Below are positions 27,868-37,570 of a stretch of 64,000 nt of DNA, one piece after another. This stretch comes from an uncultured Clostridia bacterium (GTDB taxonomy: Bacteria > Bacillota > Clostridia > Lachnospirales > CAG-274), in contig CALWOZ010000001.1 of NCBI GenBank assembly GCA_944383305.1, positions 29,026 to 93,025 on the forward strand, read 5' to 3'. The notes beneath the pieces are model-generated. The model ran no database searches, was not told the origin of the DNA, and saw only the letters and a program-made list of their open reading frames with translations. The position numbers and the translations under genes were made by a program. Each line of letters begins with the position of its first letter. Position 1 is the first letter of the stretch.

Positions 27868-28531
27868 GTATAGACTTAAATTTTCTAAAATAGGTAAAAT
27901 AAAATATACAGGTCATTTAGATTTATTAAAAATATTTCAAAGAGCAGTAAAAAGAGCAAATTTGCCTATATCTTATTCACAAGGATTTAACCCTCATCAA
28001 ATAATGAGTTTTGCTATACCTCTTCCTCTTGGTATGGAAAGTCAAGCAGAATACTTAGACATACAACTTGACAAACATTTAGAAAATGAATATATAAAAA
28101 ATGAATTAAATAAAAATATGCCAATAGGTATGGAAATATTAAACGTAATAAAGCTAAAAGAAGGACAAAAATCAGCACCTTCTATTGTTTGTATAGGTGA
28201 ATATGAAATACTTTTAGACAATAACATAAACAAAGATAATATACAAAACTTTTTAAACCAAAAAGAAATAAATATAGAAAGAGTTAGTAAAAAAAGAGGA
28301 AAAGAAACTATAAAAACAGTTAATATTAAAGAAGATATTTTTAATATAGAATGTACCCATAATAATAAAATTAAAGTTTTAATATCAACAGGAAGTGCTA
28401 AAAATTTAAAACCAGACATATTAGTAGAAACTATTTATAAATTTTTAAATCTTCCCTATGAAAAGTATAAAATACACTATAAAAGAACTGGATTATTTGA
28501 TGAAAATAAAAATCAACTAGATTTGTTATAA
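27860..28531 (+). CDS. Radical-SAM-associated protein (DUF2344, TIGR03936 type)
   Basis: 223 residues from TTG 27860, seven bases after GGAGGAGGTG inside the previous gene. The typical start YRLKFSKIGKIKYTGHLDLL and NLPISYSQGFNPHQIMSFAI, LPLGMESQAEYLDIQL identify the family. No catalytic motif is known; it works with the upstream radical SAM protein. RNase G begins 12 bases later. Confidence 0.92.
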   Translation: MNKYRLKFSKIGKIKYTGHLDLLKIFQRAVKRANLPISYSQGFNPHQIMSFAIPLPLGMESQAEYLDIQLDKHLENEYIKNELNKNMPIGMEILNVIKLKEGQKSAPSIVCIGEYEILLDNNINKDNIQNFLNQKEINIERVSKKRGKETIKTVNIKEDIFNIECTHNNKIKVLISTGSAKNLKPDILVETIYKFLNLPYEKYKIHYKRTGLFDENKNQLDLL

Positions 28532-28543
28532 GTAGGTGTTAAT

Positions 28544-29941
28544 ATGGATAAAACTCTTGTTATAGATACACTTTTTAATTATGAAAGAGCAGGACTTTTA
28601 GAAAATAATGAACTTAAAGAATTAATAATAGAAGAAAAAGGCAATTTTCAAATAGGAGATATATTTATAGCTAAAGTTAAAAAAATAATACCTAAAAAAT
28701 TTGCTTTTTTAGATTTAGGTTATGATAAAAATGCTTTTTTAGGACTAACTGATAAAAAACAAAAAGGACTATATACATTTAATGAAAAAACCAATAAGTA
28801 TACCCTAAACTTAAAAGAAGGACAAGATATATTGGTACAAATAGATAAACAAGGTACAGATATAAAAGGTGCAAGCGTTACGACAAATCTTACACTTACA
28901 GGTAAATATGTAGTTTTATTATTAAATGAAAAAAATATAGCCATATCTAAAAAAATAGAAGATAAAGAAAAAAGAGATTTTTTTAAAAACTTTGCTAATG
29001 AAAATTTACCACAAGATTATGGTATTATTTTTAGGACAAACTGTGCTAATGTTGATACTAAAGAAATAAAAAGTGAAGTTTTATATCTTATAGAAAAAGC
29101 CAAAAATTTATTAGAAAAAGCTAATTATATAAAACCACCTATGAAACTATTTTATGCTAAAACAGAAGTAGAAAAAATTATAATAGATATTTTAGATAAA
29201 GATGATAAAGTTATAACTAACAGTCAAGATAGTTATAATAGCTTAAAAAATATATTTGATAATGTAGAACTTTATAATGATAAATTACCAATATTTGAAG
29301 CATATAGTATAGAAAATAAGCTAGAAAAAGTCTTTAATAATAAAGTATGGCTTAAAAGTGGAGGATTTTTAATAATAGATATAGTAGAGGCTATGACTAT
29401 TATAGATGTAAATACTGGTAAAAATATTACAAAATCCTTTGATGAAATGATTTTTAAAACTAATAAAGAAGCATTAGAACAAATATCTAAAGAAATAAGG
29501 CTTAGAAACATATCGGGGATTATATTAATTGACCTTATAGATATGAAAAATGAAGAACATAAAAAACAATTAGAATTATATATGAAACAATTATCTAAAA
29601 ATGACCGAATGCCTATAAATATATATCCTATAAATGAGCTAGGCATAATGCAACTTACTAGAAAAAAGGCATTACGTTCTCTTTATGAAATGGTATCATC
29701 AACTTGTCACGTATGTAATGGTAGTGGGAGAATAAAAAATGCTGATTATGTAGTAAATACTATTTTAAATCAAATAATTTCAATATTTTCTAATACAATT
29801 TATAACAAAGTAGTAGTATATGCACATAAGATGATTATAAGTCGTATGGATAAAATCACTATACCTGATAAAAAAATAGATTATATAATTATAGATACTA
29901 CTAGATTAGATTATTTTAATATAGAAAAGTTTATAGAATAA
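28544..29941 (+). CDS. rng: Ribonuclease G (RNase E/G family)
   Basis: 465 residues. Single-strand endoribonuclease acting in RNA maturation and decay. S1-like domain at about 35-115 (QIGDIFIAKVKKIIPKKFAF, LGYDKNAFLGL), 5' sensor and RNase H-like region, catalytic acids in AMTIIDVNTGK (about 285) and IILIDLIDM (about 328), and the zinc-link CHVCNGSGR near 390. It ends in a perfect terminator. In many Clostridia rplU-rpmA-obg follow; here they do not. Confidence 0.95.
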   Translation: MDKTLVIDTLFNYERAGLLENNELKELIIEEKGNFQIGDIFIAKVKKIIPKKFAFLDLGYDKNAFLGLTDKKQKGLYTFNEKTNKYTLNLKEGQDILVQIDKQGTDIKGASVTTNLTLTGKYVVLLLNEKNIAISKKIEDKEKRDFFKNFANENLPQDYGIIFRTNCANVDTKEIKSEVLYLIEKAKNLLEKANYIKPPMKLFYAKTEVEKIIIDILDKDDKVITNSQDSYNSLKNIFDNVELYNDKLPIFEAYSIENKLEKVFNNKVWLKSGGFLIIDIVEAMTIIDVNTGKNITKSFDEMIFKTNKEALEQISKEIRLRNISGIILIDLIDMKNEEHKKQLELYMKQLSKNDRMPINIYPINELGIMQLTRKKALRSLYEMVSSTCHVCNGSGRIKNADYVVNTILNQIISIFSNTIYNKVVVYAHKMIISRMDKITIPDKKIDYIIIDTTRLDYFNIEKFIE

Positions 29942-29945
29942 AAAT

Positions 29946-29977
29946 AAACTGAAGAAATTTCTTCAGTTTATTTTTTA
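29946..29977 (+). terminator. rng terminator
   Basis: A perfect 24-base palindrome (AAACTGAAGAAA and its complement) followed by ATTTTTTATTTT. Confidence 0.9.
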
Positions 29978-29983
29978 TTTTAT

Positions 29984-30008
29984 AAATTAAGCTATGACTT
30001 TATTTTTA
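29984..30008 (+). repeat. Dispersed repeat copy E (head only)
   Basis: AAATTAAGCTATGACTTTATTT directly after the T tract of the rng terminator. The rest of the element is missing. Confidence 0.6.
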
Positions 30009-30085
30009 ATATTTTTATTAAAATATTAAAGCAATAATTTATATTTTTATATGTTAGTTAAAAATATAAATGCAAAGTGTATATC

Positions 30086-30114
30086 TTGACAATTTTATAT
30101 AAAAAAGATAAAAT
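30086..30114 (+). promoter_or_regulatory. Predicted sigma-A promoter of rny
   Basis: TTGACA, 17 bases, TAAAAT, about 95 bases before the coding start. Confidence 0.7.
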
Positions 30115-30209
30115 ATAAATTAAGGTATCTTTTAATAAATTTTAATAATATCTTAAAAAATTTTATAAATATAAAACGTCTAATTAAAACTGGCAAGGAG
30201 GTGTTTTTT

Positions 30210-31760
30210 CTGGACGTAAAGTACATAATAGCAATTATACTGTGTAGTATTATATCAATTGTCATAGGTGGTGCAATTGGTTTTGCTATTCGTAAAAAGA
30301 TTGCTGAGGCAACTATAGGTTCGGCAGAAAAAGAGGCAGACAATATTTTAATATCTGCCAAAAAAGAAGCAGAAGCTAAGAAAAAAGAAATTTTACTAGA
30401 GACTAAAGAAGAAAGTCTTAAAGTAAAAAATGAAATAGAGAGAGAGAGTAAGGAAAGAAAGCAAGAACTTCAAAAATTTGAAAAAAGACTTATCCAAAAA
30501 GAAGAATCTCTTGATAAAAGAAGTCAAACTCTTGAGAAAAAAGAAGAGTTGCATCAAGAAAAAGTAGCTAAACTTGAAGAACAAAAACAAAATATAGAAG
30601 AAATATCTAATAAAAAAATAGAAGAGCTTGAAAGAATATCTGGATTTACTACTGAACAGGCAAAAGAGCATCTTTTATCTAATTTAGAGGAAGAACTTAT
30701 TCACGAAAAAGCTACTCGTATAAAAGAAATGGAAGCTAGTGCTAAACAAGAGGCAGATAAAAAAGCTAAACAAATAATAGGTTTAGCTATACAAAGATGT
30801 GCAGTTGACCACGTTACAGAAAGTACAGTTTCTGTTGTACCACTACCTAATGATGAAATGAAAGGTAGAATAATCGGACGAGAAGGCAGAAATATTAGAG
30901 CAATAGAATCTTTAACTGGTATAGATATTATTATAGATGATACTCCAGAGGCAGTTATACTATCTGGATTTGACCCTATGAAAAGAGAAATTGCTCGTAT
31001 AGCATTAGAAAAGCTTATTTTAGACGGGAGAGTGCACCCAGCTAAAATAGAAGAAATGGTTGATAAGGCTAAAAAAGAAGTTGAAACAATGATTAGAGAA
31101 GAAGGTGAAAGTGCTTGTTTTGAAATAGGTGTACACGGTGTACATCCAGAACTTGTTAGGTTACTTGGTAAAATGAAATTTAGAACAAGCTATGGACAAA
31201 ATGTTTTAAAACATTCTTTAGAAGTAGCCCATCTTACTGGAATGATGGCAAGTGAACTTGGATTAGATGTTACACTTGCTAAAAGAGCTGGACTTTTACA
31301 CGATATAGGAAAGGCAATAGATTATGATGAGGAAGGTTCACACGTAGAACTTGGTTCTTCTCTTTGTAAAAAATATAAAGAAAATAACGTAGTAATAAAT
31401 GCAGTTGAATCTCATCACGGAGATACAGAGCCTACATCTTTAATATCTGTTTTAGTTCAAGCAGCAGATGCTATATCGGCAGCTAGACCAGGAGCAAGAA
31501 GAGAAACTTTAGAAACTTATATAAAAAGATTACAAAATCTTGAAAATATAGCAGATAGTTTTGAGGGAGTTGAAAAGTCGTTTGCTATACAAGCTGGTAG
31601 AGAACTTAGGATAATGATTTCTCCTGATGTAGTAGATGATGATAGACTTGTGCTTTTGGCTAGAGAAATATCTAAAAAGATAGAAGAAGAGTTAGAATAT
31701 CCTGGTCAAATAAAAGTAAATCTTATTAGAGAAACTAGAGCTGTGGACTATGCAAAATAA
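30210..31760 (+). CDS. rny: Ribonuclease Y, probable CTG start
   Basis: 516 residues. Membrane-anchored endoribonuclease that begins mRNA decay. N-terminal membrane helix ([19 protein letters not shown]), a long charged coiled coil (about 30-190), a KH domain with [18 protein letters not shown], and an HD domain with [19 protein letters not shown] and ESHHGD. Start: the GTG at 30201 is part of the full ribosome site AAGGAGGTG and cannot serve; the first codon at proper distance is CTG 30210 (CTG GAC GTA AAG), so a CTG start is inferred. Own promoter and terminator. Confidence 0.93.
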   Translation: MDVKYIIAIILCSIISIVIGGAIGFAIRKKIAEATIGSAEKEADNILISAKKEAEAKKKEILLETKEESLKVKNEIERESKERKQELQKFEKRLIQKEESLDKRSQTLEKKEELHQEKVAKLEEQKQNIEEISNKKIEELERISGFTTEQAKEHLLSNLEEELIHEKATRIKEMEASAKQEADKKAKQIIGLAIQRCAVDHVTESTVSVVPLPNDEMKGRIIGREGRNIRAIESLTGIDIIIDDTPEAVILSGFDPMKREIARIALEKLILDGRVHPAKIEEMVDKAKKEVETMIREEGESACFEIGVHGVHPELVRLLGKMKFRTSYGQNVLKHSLEVAHLTGMMASELGLDVTLAKRAGLLHDIGKAIDYDEEGSHVELGSSLCKKYKENNVVINAVESHHGDTEPTSLISVLVQAADAISAARPGARRETLETYIKRLQNLENIADSFEGVEKSFAIQAGRELRIMISPDVVDDDRLVLLAREISKKIEEELEYPGQIKVNLIRETRAVDYAK

Positions 31761-31776
31761 TAGATGTTAAACATAG

Positions 31777-31824
31777 AAATGTATTTGTCTACTTAATATA
31801 TAAGTATTCAAATACATTTTTTAT
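31777..31824 (+). terminator. rny terminator
   Basis: AAATGTATTTG ... CAAATACATTT with an inner ACTTA/TAAGT pairing, followed by TTTTATTATA. Confidence 0.85.
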
Positions 31825-31828
31825 TATA

Positions 31829-31966
31829 TAAATTAAGCTATGACTTTATTATTTGAGAGAAAAATTATAAGTTAGGTTTTTAATTTGTAGGAATTTATAA
31901 AATTACCACATTATCAAAGAAAAATAATAGGAATAGCTATTTATTTTAATACAGAGTATTAAAAAC
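31829..31966 (+). repeat. Dispersed repeat copy F
   Basis: Head AATTAAGCTATGACTTTATT, middle with AAATTATAAGTTAGG, a decayed left arm plus intact right arm of the internal hairpin (AAAATTACCACATTATCAAA), AATAATAGGAATAGC, and a tail of TTTAATAC-AGA-GTATTAAA. The tail differs from the consensus at both arms in a way that keeps the pairing. Beyond it, to 32074, the sequence is AT-rich with no recognised gene. Confidence 0.85.
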
Positions 31967-32074
31967 TAATTTTGCAAAAATTTAATATACTACACTTTAA
32001 AATTAACATAGTTTTTATTAAAATAGTATATTAATAACTAAATGTTTATTATATTTATGAAAGAAGGCAATTAT

Positions 32075-32728
32075 ATGAAAAAATTAGCAATATTTGATTT
32101 AGATGGAACATTAGTAGATTCTATTGGCTCAATTGCAGGGGCTTGTAATGAAGCCTTAAAAGAAAACGGACTTGAAGAAAGAAGTGTTAATGAATATAAA
32201 TATTTTGCAGGTGATGGTGCTTTAGAACTTGTCAAAAGAGCAGTTTATGCTAGTGGAGATATAGAATATAAAAAATTAGATAGTGTTTATAGTATATATA
32301 AAGAAATATTTGTAAAAGATTGTACAAAAGGTGTAGTACCATTTGAGGATATAAACGAACTTTTAAAACAACTTAAAAAAAGAGAAATAAAGTTAGCAGT
32401 CTTATCAAATAAACCACACGATAGGACTATTGACGTAGTGAATAAAATATTTGGCAATAATACATTTGATATGGTGTTAGGATATAAAAATGAAGAAACC
32501 AAAAAACCTAACCCTTATGGAGCATTATTAATAGCTAAACGTTTTAATATAAAACCTGAAGATTGTGTATATATAGGAGATACAGACACAGATATGCAAA
32601 CAGGAATAAACGCAGGTATGTATACAATAGGAGTTAGTTGGGGATTTAGAGATAGAGAAGAGCTTATTAAAAATAAAGCAAACATTATAGTTGATAATCC
32701 TATGGATTTATTAAACTATTTTACATAA
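32075..32728 (+). CDS. HAD-family phosphatase, phosphoglycolate-phosphatase type
   Basis: 217 residues from ATG 32075 behind GAAGGCAATTAT; the longer frame from 32042 has no ribosome site. HAD motifs: nucleophile DLDGTLVDS (residues about 8-16), LSNKPHD, KKPNPYG and the Mg-binding GDTDTDMQTG. The C1 cap region between motifs I and II fits the Gph/pyrophosphatase PpaX subgroup. Substrate unproven. The FAD oxidoreductase gene follows by 27 bases. Confidence 0.9.
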   Translation: MKKLAIFDLDGTLVDSIGSIAGACNEALKENGLEERSVNEYKYFAGDGALELVKRAVYASGDIEYKKLDSVYSIYKEIFVKDCTKGVVPFEDINELLKQLKKREIKLAVLSNKPHDRTIDVVNKIFGNNTFDMVLGYKNEETKKPNPYGALLIAKRFNIKPEDCVYIGDTDTDMQTGINAGMYTIGVSWGFRDREELIKNKANIIVDNPMDLLNYFT

Positions 32729-32755
32729 ATAAAATTTATACAAGAAGGTGATTTA

Positions 32756-35143
32756 ATGGAAAATATTGTAATAGTTGGATCTGGTATAGGGGGATTAGCT
32801 GCAGGAGCTAAGCTATCTAAGGAAGGATATAATGTAACTGTTATAGAAAAACATTTTATAGCAGGAGGATATTCTACAAATTTTGTAAGAAAGGCTAAAA
32901 CAGGAGAAAAAGTTATATTTGATGTATCTTTACATGGTATAGGGGATTTAAATGAAGATAGAGAATTTTATAGACAATTAAAAGAAATAGGCGTTTTTGA
33001 AAAAGTAAATCCTATTAGAAAAAAGGAAACAGCAACATTTGTACTTGATAATGATGAAAAATTTGATATACCAGATGATTTTGAAAAATATAAACAAGAG
33101 TTAATTAAAAAATTTCCAAATGAGAAAGAGGGCATAGAAAAATTATTTACATTTTTAAGAGCTTTTGATGAAGATATGGAAATTAATGTGTATAAAAAAG
33201 GAGAAATGCCTAAATATATACACAGTTTACAAGATATAACTTTATATGACTTTTTAAAACAATATGTAAATGATGAAAAATTTATAGATTTATTTTGTTT
33301 TTTATGGTTATATTATGGATTACCATCTAAGGAAATTAATGCTTATTATTATTTAGTTGCTTGGCTTGGATACCATATAGGTGGCACATACTATATGGAG
33401 GGAGGTGCAGGAGCTTTTAGTAAAGCCTTTAGTGATATAATAGAAGAAAATGGTGGACATATTGTATTAAAAGAAGAAGTAATTAAAATAAATACTAAAA
33501 ATGACAAAATTATTTCTGTAACAACTAATAAAGGTAAAACTTTTAAAGCAGATACATTTATTATAAATGGTTGCCTTGAAAATGTTTTAGAATGTGTAGA
33601 TAATAAAAAGAATATAAGTGATTATTTAGAAAAAATAAAAAGTAACCAAACTAGTTGTAGTTTAACTCAGTTATATATAGGATTAGATTGTGACCCTACA
33701 AGTCTAGGAATAGAAAAGTCAGATATTTTTTATGACTATAAAGAAGGTTCAGACAAAGGGTATGAATATATAAAAAATGGTAATTATGAAAATACACATT
33801 TTGCAATAGTAAATTATAATTTATTAGACCCAAATTTAAATAAAGATACAGGATTTATATGTATAACAATAGGTGATTTTGAAGAAAATTGGCCTGACCA
33901 TAACTCAGAAGAGTATAAAAATAAAAAACAACAAGTTACAGATATACTTTTAAAAAGGTTGTATTGTCATTTTCCTAAAGTTGAAGGTCATGTTATTATA
34001 ACAGAGCTTGGAACACCTAAAACTATGAAAAGATATACAAATAATAAAAATGGTGCTGTATATGGATTTGCACAAGATTTAGAAAATGGCGGATTTAATA
34101 GAGTAGGTCATAAAGCTTTTTTTGAAAATTGTTACATAGCAAGTGCTTGGGGACAGCCAGGTGGTGGATATCAAGGGGCTATTTTATCAGGTATATATTG
34201 TTCTAATATAATAATTGATAAAGATAAACGAAAAAAAGAATTAATAAATAAAGAAGATGAACTTTTAGAGCCAAATATGTTTATAGCTGGTATGATAGAA
34301 GAGGCAGATAAAGAGTATACCCAAAATATAACAGCTAAATATATGTTTAATTTTAAAGATATAAATAAAAAGTATATTATATCAGTTAATAATGGAAAAA
34401 TATTTTTAGATAAAAATTTAGATAATATAGATACAGAAATAATATGTGATTATAAAGTATGGTCAGATATATCAAATGGTAAATTATCAGGTCAATCTGC
34501 CTTTAGAGAGGGTAGCTTAATTATTAGAGGAAGTACAGAAAAATTTAGAATTTTATTAAAAATTTTTAAACCAAATAATTATGTAGGAGATAAAATTGAA
34601 AAGAAGTTAATTAGAGGTGATTTACTATTTCCTATTGCATTAGTTCCATTTATTTTTTATTGGACTACATCCAATATACCTATACTCAATATACAATATA
34701 GTACATATGCAGCAATAAGTGTTTTATACACTATTTTAATAATGCCTTTATTAAAACCTAGATATATAAAAAATCAAATAACTACTTTAGAAAGAATAAC
34801 AATAGTTACTTTTGTATTGATGTGGATAGTAGATGCATTTTTAAATATTCCTCAATTTATGGAACTTATTTTACCAATAGGTTTAATTATATCTTGTTTT
34901 AAAGGTGAAAATATTATATCACAGTATTCTAAGCTTGGATTTAATGATAATGTTTCTAGAACAAAATTGTATAATAAAATAAATAAAAATTTATCTATTA
35001 TGTGGGCTATTATATTTATTATACAATTTATTATAGTTAAAATAATATTTATTAATGACCCATTAGCAAGCTTAATCTATCTTTTAAGTGCGTTAGGAGG
35101 AATAGTTTCCTTGGTTTATCCTAAAAAAGCTATGGGTAATTAA
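32756..35143 (+). CDS. FAD oxidoreductase (CrtI/retinol-saturase-like) fused to SCP2-like and membrane domains
   Basis: 795 residues. Domain 1 (about 1-495): Rossmann FAD site IVGSGIGGLAAGAKLSKEGY, IEKHFIAGGYS, the WLGYHIGGTYYMEGGAG strand and the C-terminal FAD loop SAWGQPGGGYQGAILSG, as in phytoene desaturases and retinol saturases. Domain 2 (about 525-620): SCP2-like, with VWSDISNGKLSGQSAFREGS and LIIRGS. Domain 3 (about 635-795): five or six membrane segments (LLFPIALVPFIFYW, FVLMWIVDAFL, IMWAIIFIIQFIIVKIIF). The fusion suggests oxidation or saturation of a lipid held by the SCP2 part at the membrane. No carotenoid genes are nearby. Substrate unknown. Confidence 0.85.
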   Translation: MENIVIVGSGIGGLAAGAKLSKEGYNVTVIEKHFIAGGYSTNFVRKAKTGEKVIFDVSLHGIGDLNEDREFYRQLKEIGVFEKVNPIRKKETATFVLDNDEKFDIPDDFEKYKQELIKKFPNEKEGIEKLFTFLRAFDEDMEINVYKKGEMPKYIHSLQDITLYDFLKQYVNDEKFIDLFCFLWLYYGLPSKEINAYYYLVAWLGYHIGGTYYMEGGAGAFSKAFSDIIEENGGHIVLKEEVIKINTKNDKIISVTTNKGKTFKADTFIINGCLENVLECVDNKKNISDYLEKIKSNQTSCSLTQLYIGLDCDPTSLGIEKSDIFYDYKEGSDKGYEYIKNGNYENTHFAIVNYNLLDPNLNKDTGFICITIGDFEENWPDHNSEEYKNKKQQVTDILLKRLYCHFPKVEGHVIITELGTPKTMKRYTNNKNGAVYGFAQDLENGGFNRVGHKAFFENCYIASAWGQPGGGYQGAILSGIYCSNIIIDKDKRKKELINKEDELLEPNMFIAGMIEEADKEYTQNITAKYMFNFKDINKKYIISVNNGKIFLDKNLDNIDTEIICDYKVWSDISNGKLSGQSAFREGSLIIRGSTEKFRILLKIFKPNNYVGDKIEKKLIRGDLLFPIALVPFIFYWTTSNIPILNIQYSTYAAISVLYTILIMPLLKPRYIKNQITTLERITIVTFVLMWIVDAFLNIPQFMELILPIGLIISCFKGENIISQYSKLGFNDNVSRTKLYNKINKNLSIMWAIIFIIQFIIVKIIFINDPLASLIYLLSALGGIVSLVYPKKAMGN

Positions 35144-35383
35144 TATTGTTATAATAAAAAATTAAGATAATATTTATATTTATCACATTTAATTTAAAAA
35201 AGTCCAATTATATAATAGATAATTTTTATTAAATAGTTATAAAATATATATAATATTTTGTTTATTTAATAAAAAAATATAAGTAAATAAAATAAATATT
35301 ATACTATTTATATAAAATAAAATATATACATACACTTTTATATAAACATATTTTACAATAAATATAACTTTAATAAAATTTTA

Positions 35384-35399
35384 TTGAAATTGTTTTCAT
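35384..35399. promoter_or_regulatory. cre-like site overlapping the livJ promoter
   Basis: TTGAAATTGTTTTCAT fits the CcpA cre consensus WTGNAANCGNWWNCAW at all fixed positions except the central C (here T). It covers the -35 box of the liv promoter, a position that would repress. From 35144 to this site nothing else was recognised. Confidence 0.45.
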
Positions 35400-35412
35400 T
35401 TATATATATAAT
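35384..35412 (+). promoter_or_regulatory. Predicted sigma-A promoter of the liv operon
   Basis: TTGAAA, 17 bases, TATAAT, 42 bases before the livJ ATG. Confidence 0.65.
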
Positions 35413-35453
35413 TACTTATAAGTTATTATTAATTATATATTAGGAGGGGTTTT

Positions 35454-36617
35454 ATGAAATTAAAAAAATTTATAGCTTTAGCTACAGCGACAGTAATGTC
35501 ATTATCTATGGTTGCTTGTAGCAACACACAAACAACAACACAAGGAGCTAACTCAGATAAAATAATTCTTGGTTCTATGGGACCACTTACAGGTGAAAAT
35601 GCTATTTATGGTATTACTACATCTAATGGTATAAAACTAGCAATAGAAGAAAAACAAACTGTTTTGAATAAACCAGTAGAATTATTATCAGTAGATGACA
35701 AAGCAGACCAAACAGAAGCAGTTAATGCATATAACAAATTTGTTAACAATGATGGAGTAACAGCAGTTATTGGTGCAGTTACAAGTTCTGCTGCTTTAAG
35801 TGTAGCCATAACTTCTGCAAAAGATGGTACACCAGTATTAACACCAACAGGTACTGTACCAGAAATAACAACATCTGGAGAAAATGTATTTAGAGCTTGT
35901 TATACAGACCCATTTCAAGGTGAGATAATGGCTAAATTTGCATTTGAAAATTTAGGACTTAAAAAAGTAGCAATTATGCAAAATACAGACAGTTCATATT
36001 CTGAAGGTATAGCTAACAGTTTTATTGAAAAATTTCAAGAATTAGGTGGAGAAATAGTGGCAAGTGAAGGATATAAACAAGCTGACACAGATTTTAAAGC
36101 TCAGCTTACAAAAATATCTTCAACTACTCCAGAGGCTTTATTTATACCAGATTATTATACAAAAGTATACTTAATAGCTAATCAAGTTAAAGATACAGGT
36201 ATTAAAGATATTCCTTTATTAGGCTGTGATGGCTGGGATGGTATGAATACTATATTTGAAGAAGATGCAAGTACAGATACTTCAGTAGTAGAAAATGCTT
36301 ATTTTTGTAGCCACTTTTCTTTAGAAGATCAAGACCCAGCTGTTCAAAATTTTGTTAATAATTATAAAGCTAAATATGGTGAAAATCCTACATCTTTCGC
36401 AGCATTAGGATATGATGCTACAAATATTATGTTAAATGCTATTGAAACAGCAGGTTCAACAGATTCTAAGGCTATTGTAGAAGCTATTAAAAATACAGAT
36501 TATCAAGGTGTTACAGGTAACATTAAATTTGATGAAAATGGAGACCCTATAAAAAGTGTATCCATCTTAAGAATAGAAAATGGCGAATCTAAATTATTTG
36601 AAAAAATTGAAGGTTAA
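35454..36617 (+). CDS. livJ: ABC transporter substrate-binding lipoprotein, branched-chain amino acid type
   Basis: 387 residues. Lipoprotein signal MKLKKFIALATATVMSLSMV with lipobox ending at AC (about residue 22), then a type I periplasmic-binding fold (GSMGPLTGENAIYGITTSNG, DDKADQTEAVNAYNKFVNND, VIGAVTSSAALSVA, VFRACYTDPFQGEIMAKFAF). It would capture leucine-type amino acids or a related ligand outside the membrane. Ribosome site AGGAGGGG. A 20-base-pair hairpin follows before livH, which could keep the abundant binding-protein message apart from the rest. Confidence 0.9.
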   Translation: MKLKKFIALATATVMSLSMVACSNTQTTTQGANSDKIILGSMGPLTGENAIYGITTSNGIKLAIEEKQTVLNKPVELLSVDDKADQTEAVNAYNKFVNNDGVTAVIGAVTSSAALSVAITSAKDGTPVLTPTGTVPEITTSGENVFRACYTDPFQGEIMAKFAFENLGLKKVAIMQNTDSSYSEGIANSFIEKFQELGGEIVASEGYKQADTDFKAQLTKISSTTPEALFIPDYYTKVYLIANQVKDTGIKDIPLLGCDGWDGMNTIFEEDASTDTSVVENAYFCSHFSLEDQDPAVQNFVNNYKAKYGENPTSFAALGYDATNIMLNAIETAGSTDSKAIVEAIKNTDYQGVTGNIKFDENGDPIKSVSILRIENGESKLFEKIEG

Positions 36618-36620
36618 TAT

Positions 36621-36663
36621 TTATATAAATTAAGGGAGATAACATCTCCCTTAATTTATATAA
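36621..36663. terminator. Intercistronic hairpin with perfect 20-base arms between livJ and livH
   Basis: TTATATAAATTAAGGGAGAT, loop AAC, and the exact complement. No T run follows (ACACAATATT), so it is probably a partial terminator or mRNA 3'-end stabiliser that favours livJ over the downstream genes, not a full stop. Confidence 0.75.
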
Positions 36664-36691
36664 ACACAATATTAAAGTAAGGAGTTGGAGT

Positions 36692-37561
36692 ATGGACTTT
36701 TTTAATCAATTAATAAATGGTATAAGTATAGGAAGTGTATATGCTTTAGTTGCTCTTGGATATACTATGGTTTATGGTATAGTAAAGCTTATAAACTTTG
36801 CTCATGGCGATATAATAATGATAGGATCATATTTTATATTAATATTTTCAAAAAGTATAGGAATGCCTTTTTGGCTAGCAGTAATAGCATCTATGATATT
36901 TTGTGCTATATTTGGTGTTTTGATAGAAAAGATAGCTTATAAACCTCTTAGAAAAGCACCACGAATATCAGCACTTATAACAGCAATAGGTGTTAGTATA
37001 TTTTTACAAAATGTAGTTACTTTAATAAAACCAGACCCAGTACCTTTTTCAAATACATTAGCAGGTAGTTTTAGAATTTTAGGTACAGATATAGGATATG
37101 TAAATATTGTTACTATAGTAGTATCTTTTGGTTTGATGATTATTTTAACATTATTTGTTAAATACACAAAAGCAGGAAAGGCTATGAGAGCAGTATCTGA
37201 AGATGAAGGTGCATCTACATTAATGGGTATAAATGTAAATAATACAATTGCTTTAACTTTTGCTATCGGGTCAGCATTAGCAGCAGTTGGTGGTGGTTTA
37301 TATGGTGTATCTTATAAACTTATAGAACCAACAATAGGTTCTGTATTTGGACTAAAAGCATTTATTGCGGCAGTAATAGGTGGGATAGGGACAATTCCGG
37401 GAGCAGTAATAGGTGGTTTAATAATGGGACTTGTAGAAACATTTACAAAAGCTTACATATCAACAAATCTTACAGATGTAATAGTATTTGCAGTTCTTAT
37501 AATAATATTACTTTTTAAACCATCTGGATTACTTGGTAAAAATGTTAGAGAGAAAGTGTAG
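36692..37561 (+). CDS. livH: Branched-chain amino acid ABC permease LivH
   Basis: 289 residues, eight or so membrane segments. Family marks: GISIGSVYALVALGYTMVYG at the N-terminus, LINFAHGDIIMIGSY, AMRAVSEDEGASTLMGINV (ATPase contact loop) and AVIGGIGTIPGAVIGG. Forms the membrane channel with LivM. Ribosome site AAGGAG. LivM begins directly after its stop. Confidence 0.95.
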   Translation: MDFFNQLINGISIGSVYALVALGYTMVYGIVKLINFAHGDIIMIGSYFILIFSKSIGMPFWLAVIASMIFCAIFGVLIEKIAYKPLRKAPRISALITAIGVSIFLQNVVTLIKPDPVPFSNTLAGSFRILGTDIGYVNIVTIVVSFGLMIILTLFVKYTKAGKAMRAVSEDEGASTLMGINVNNTIALTFAIGSALAAVGGGLYGVSYKLIEPTIGSVFGLKAFIAAVIGGIGTIPGAVIGGLIMGLVETFTKAYISTNLTDVIVFAVLIIILLFKPSGLLGKNVREKV

Positions 37562-37570
37562 GTGTGTTAT

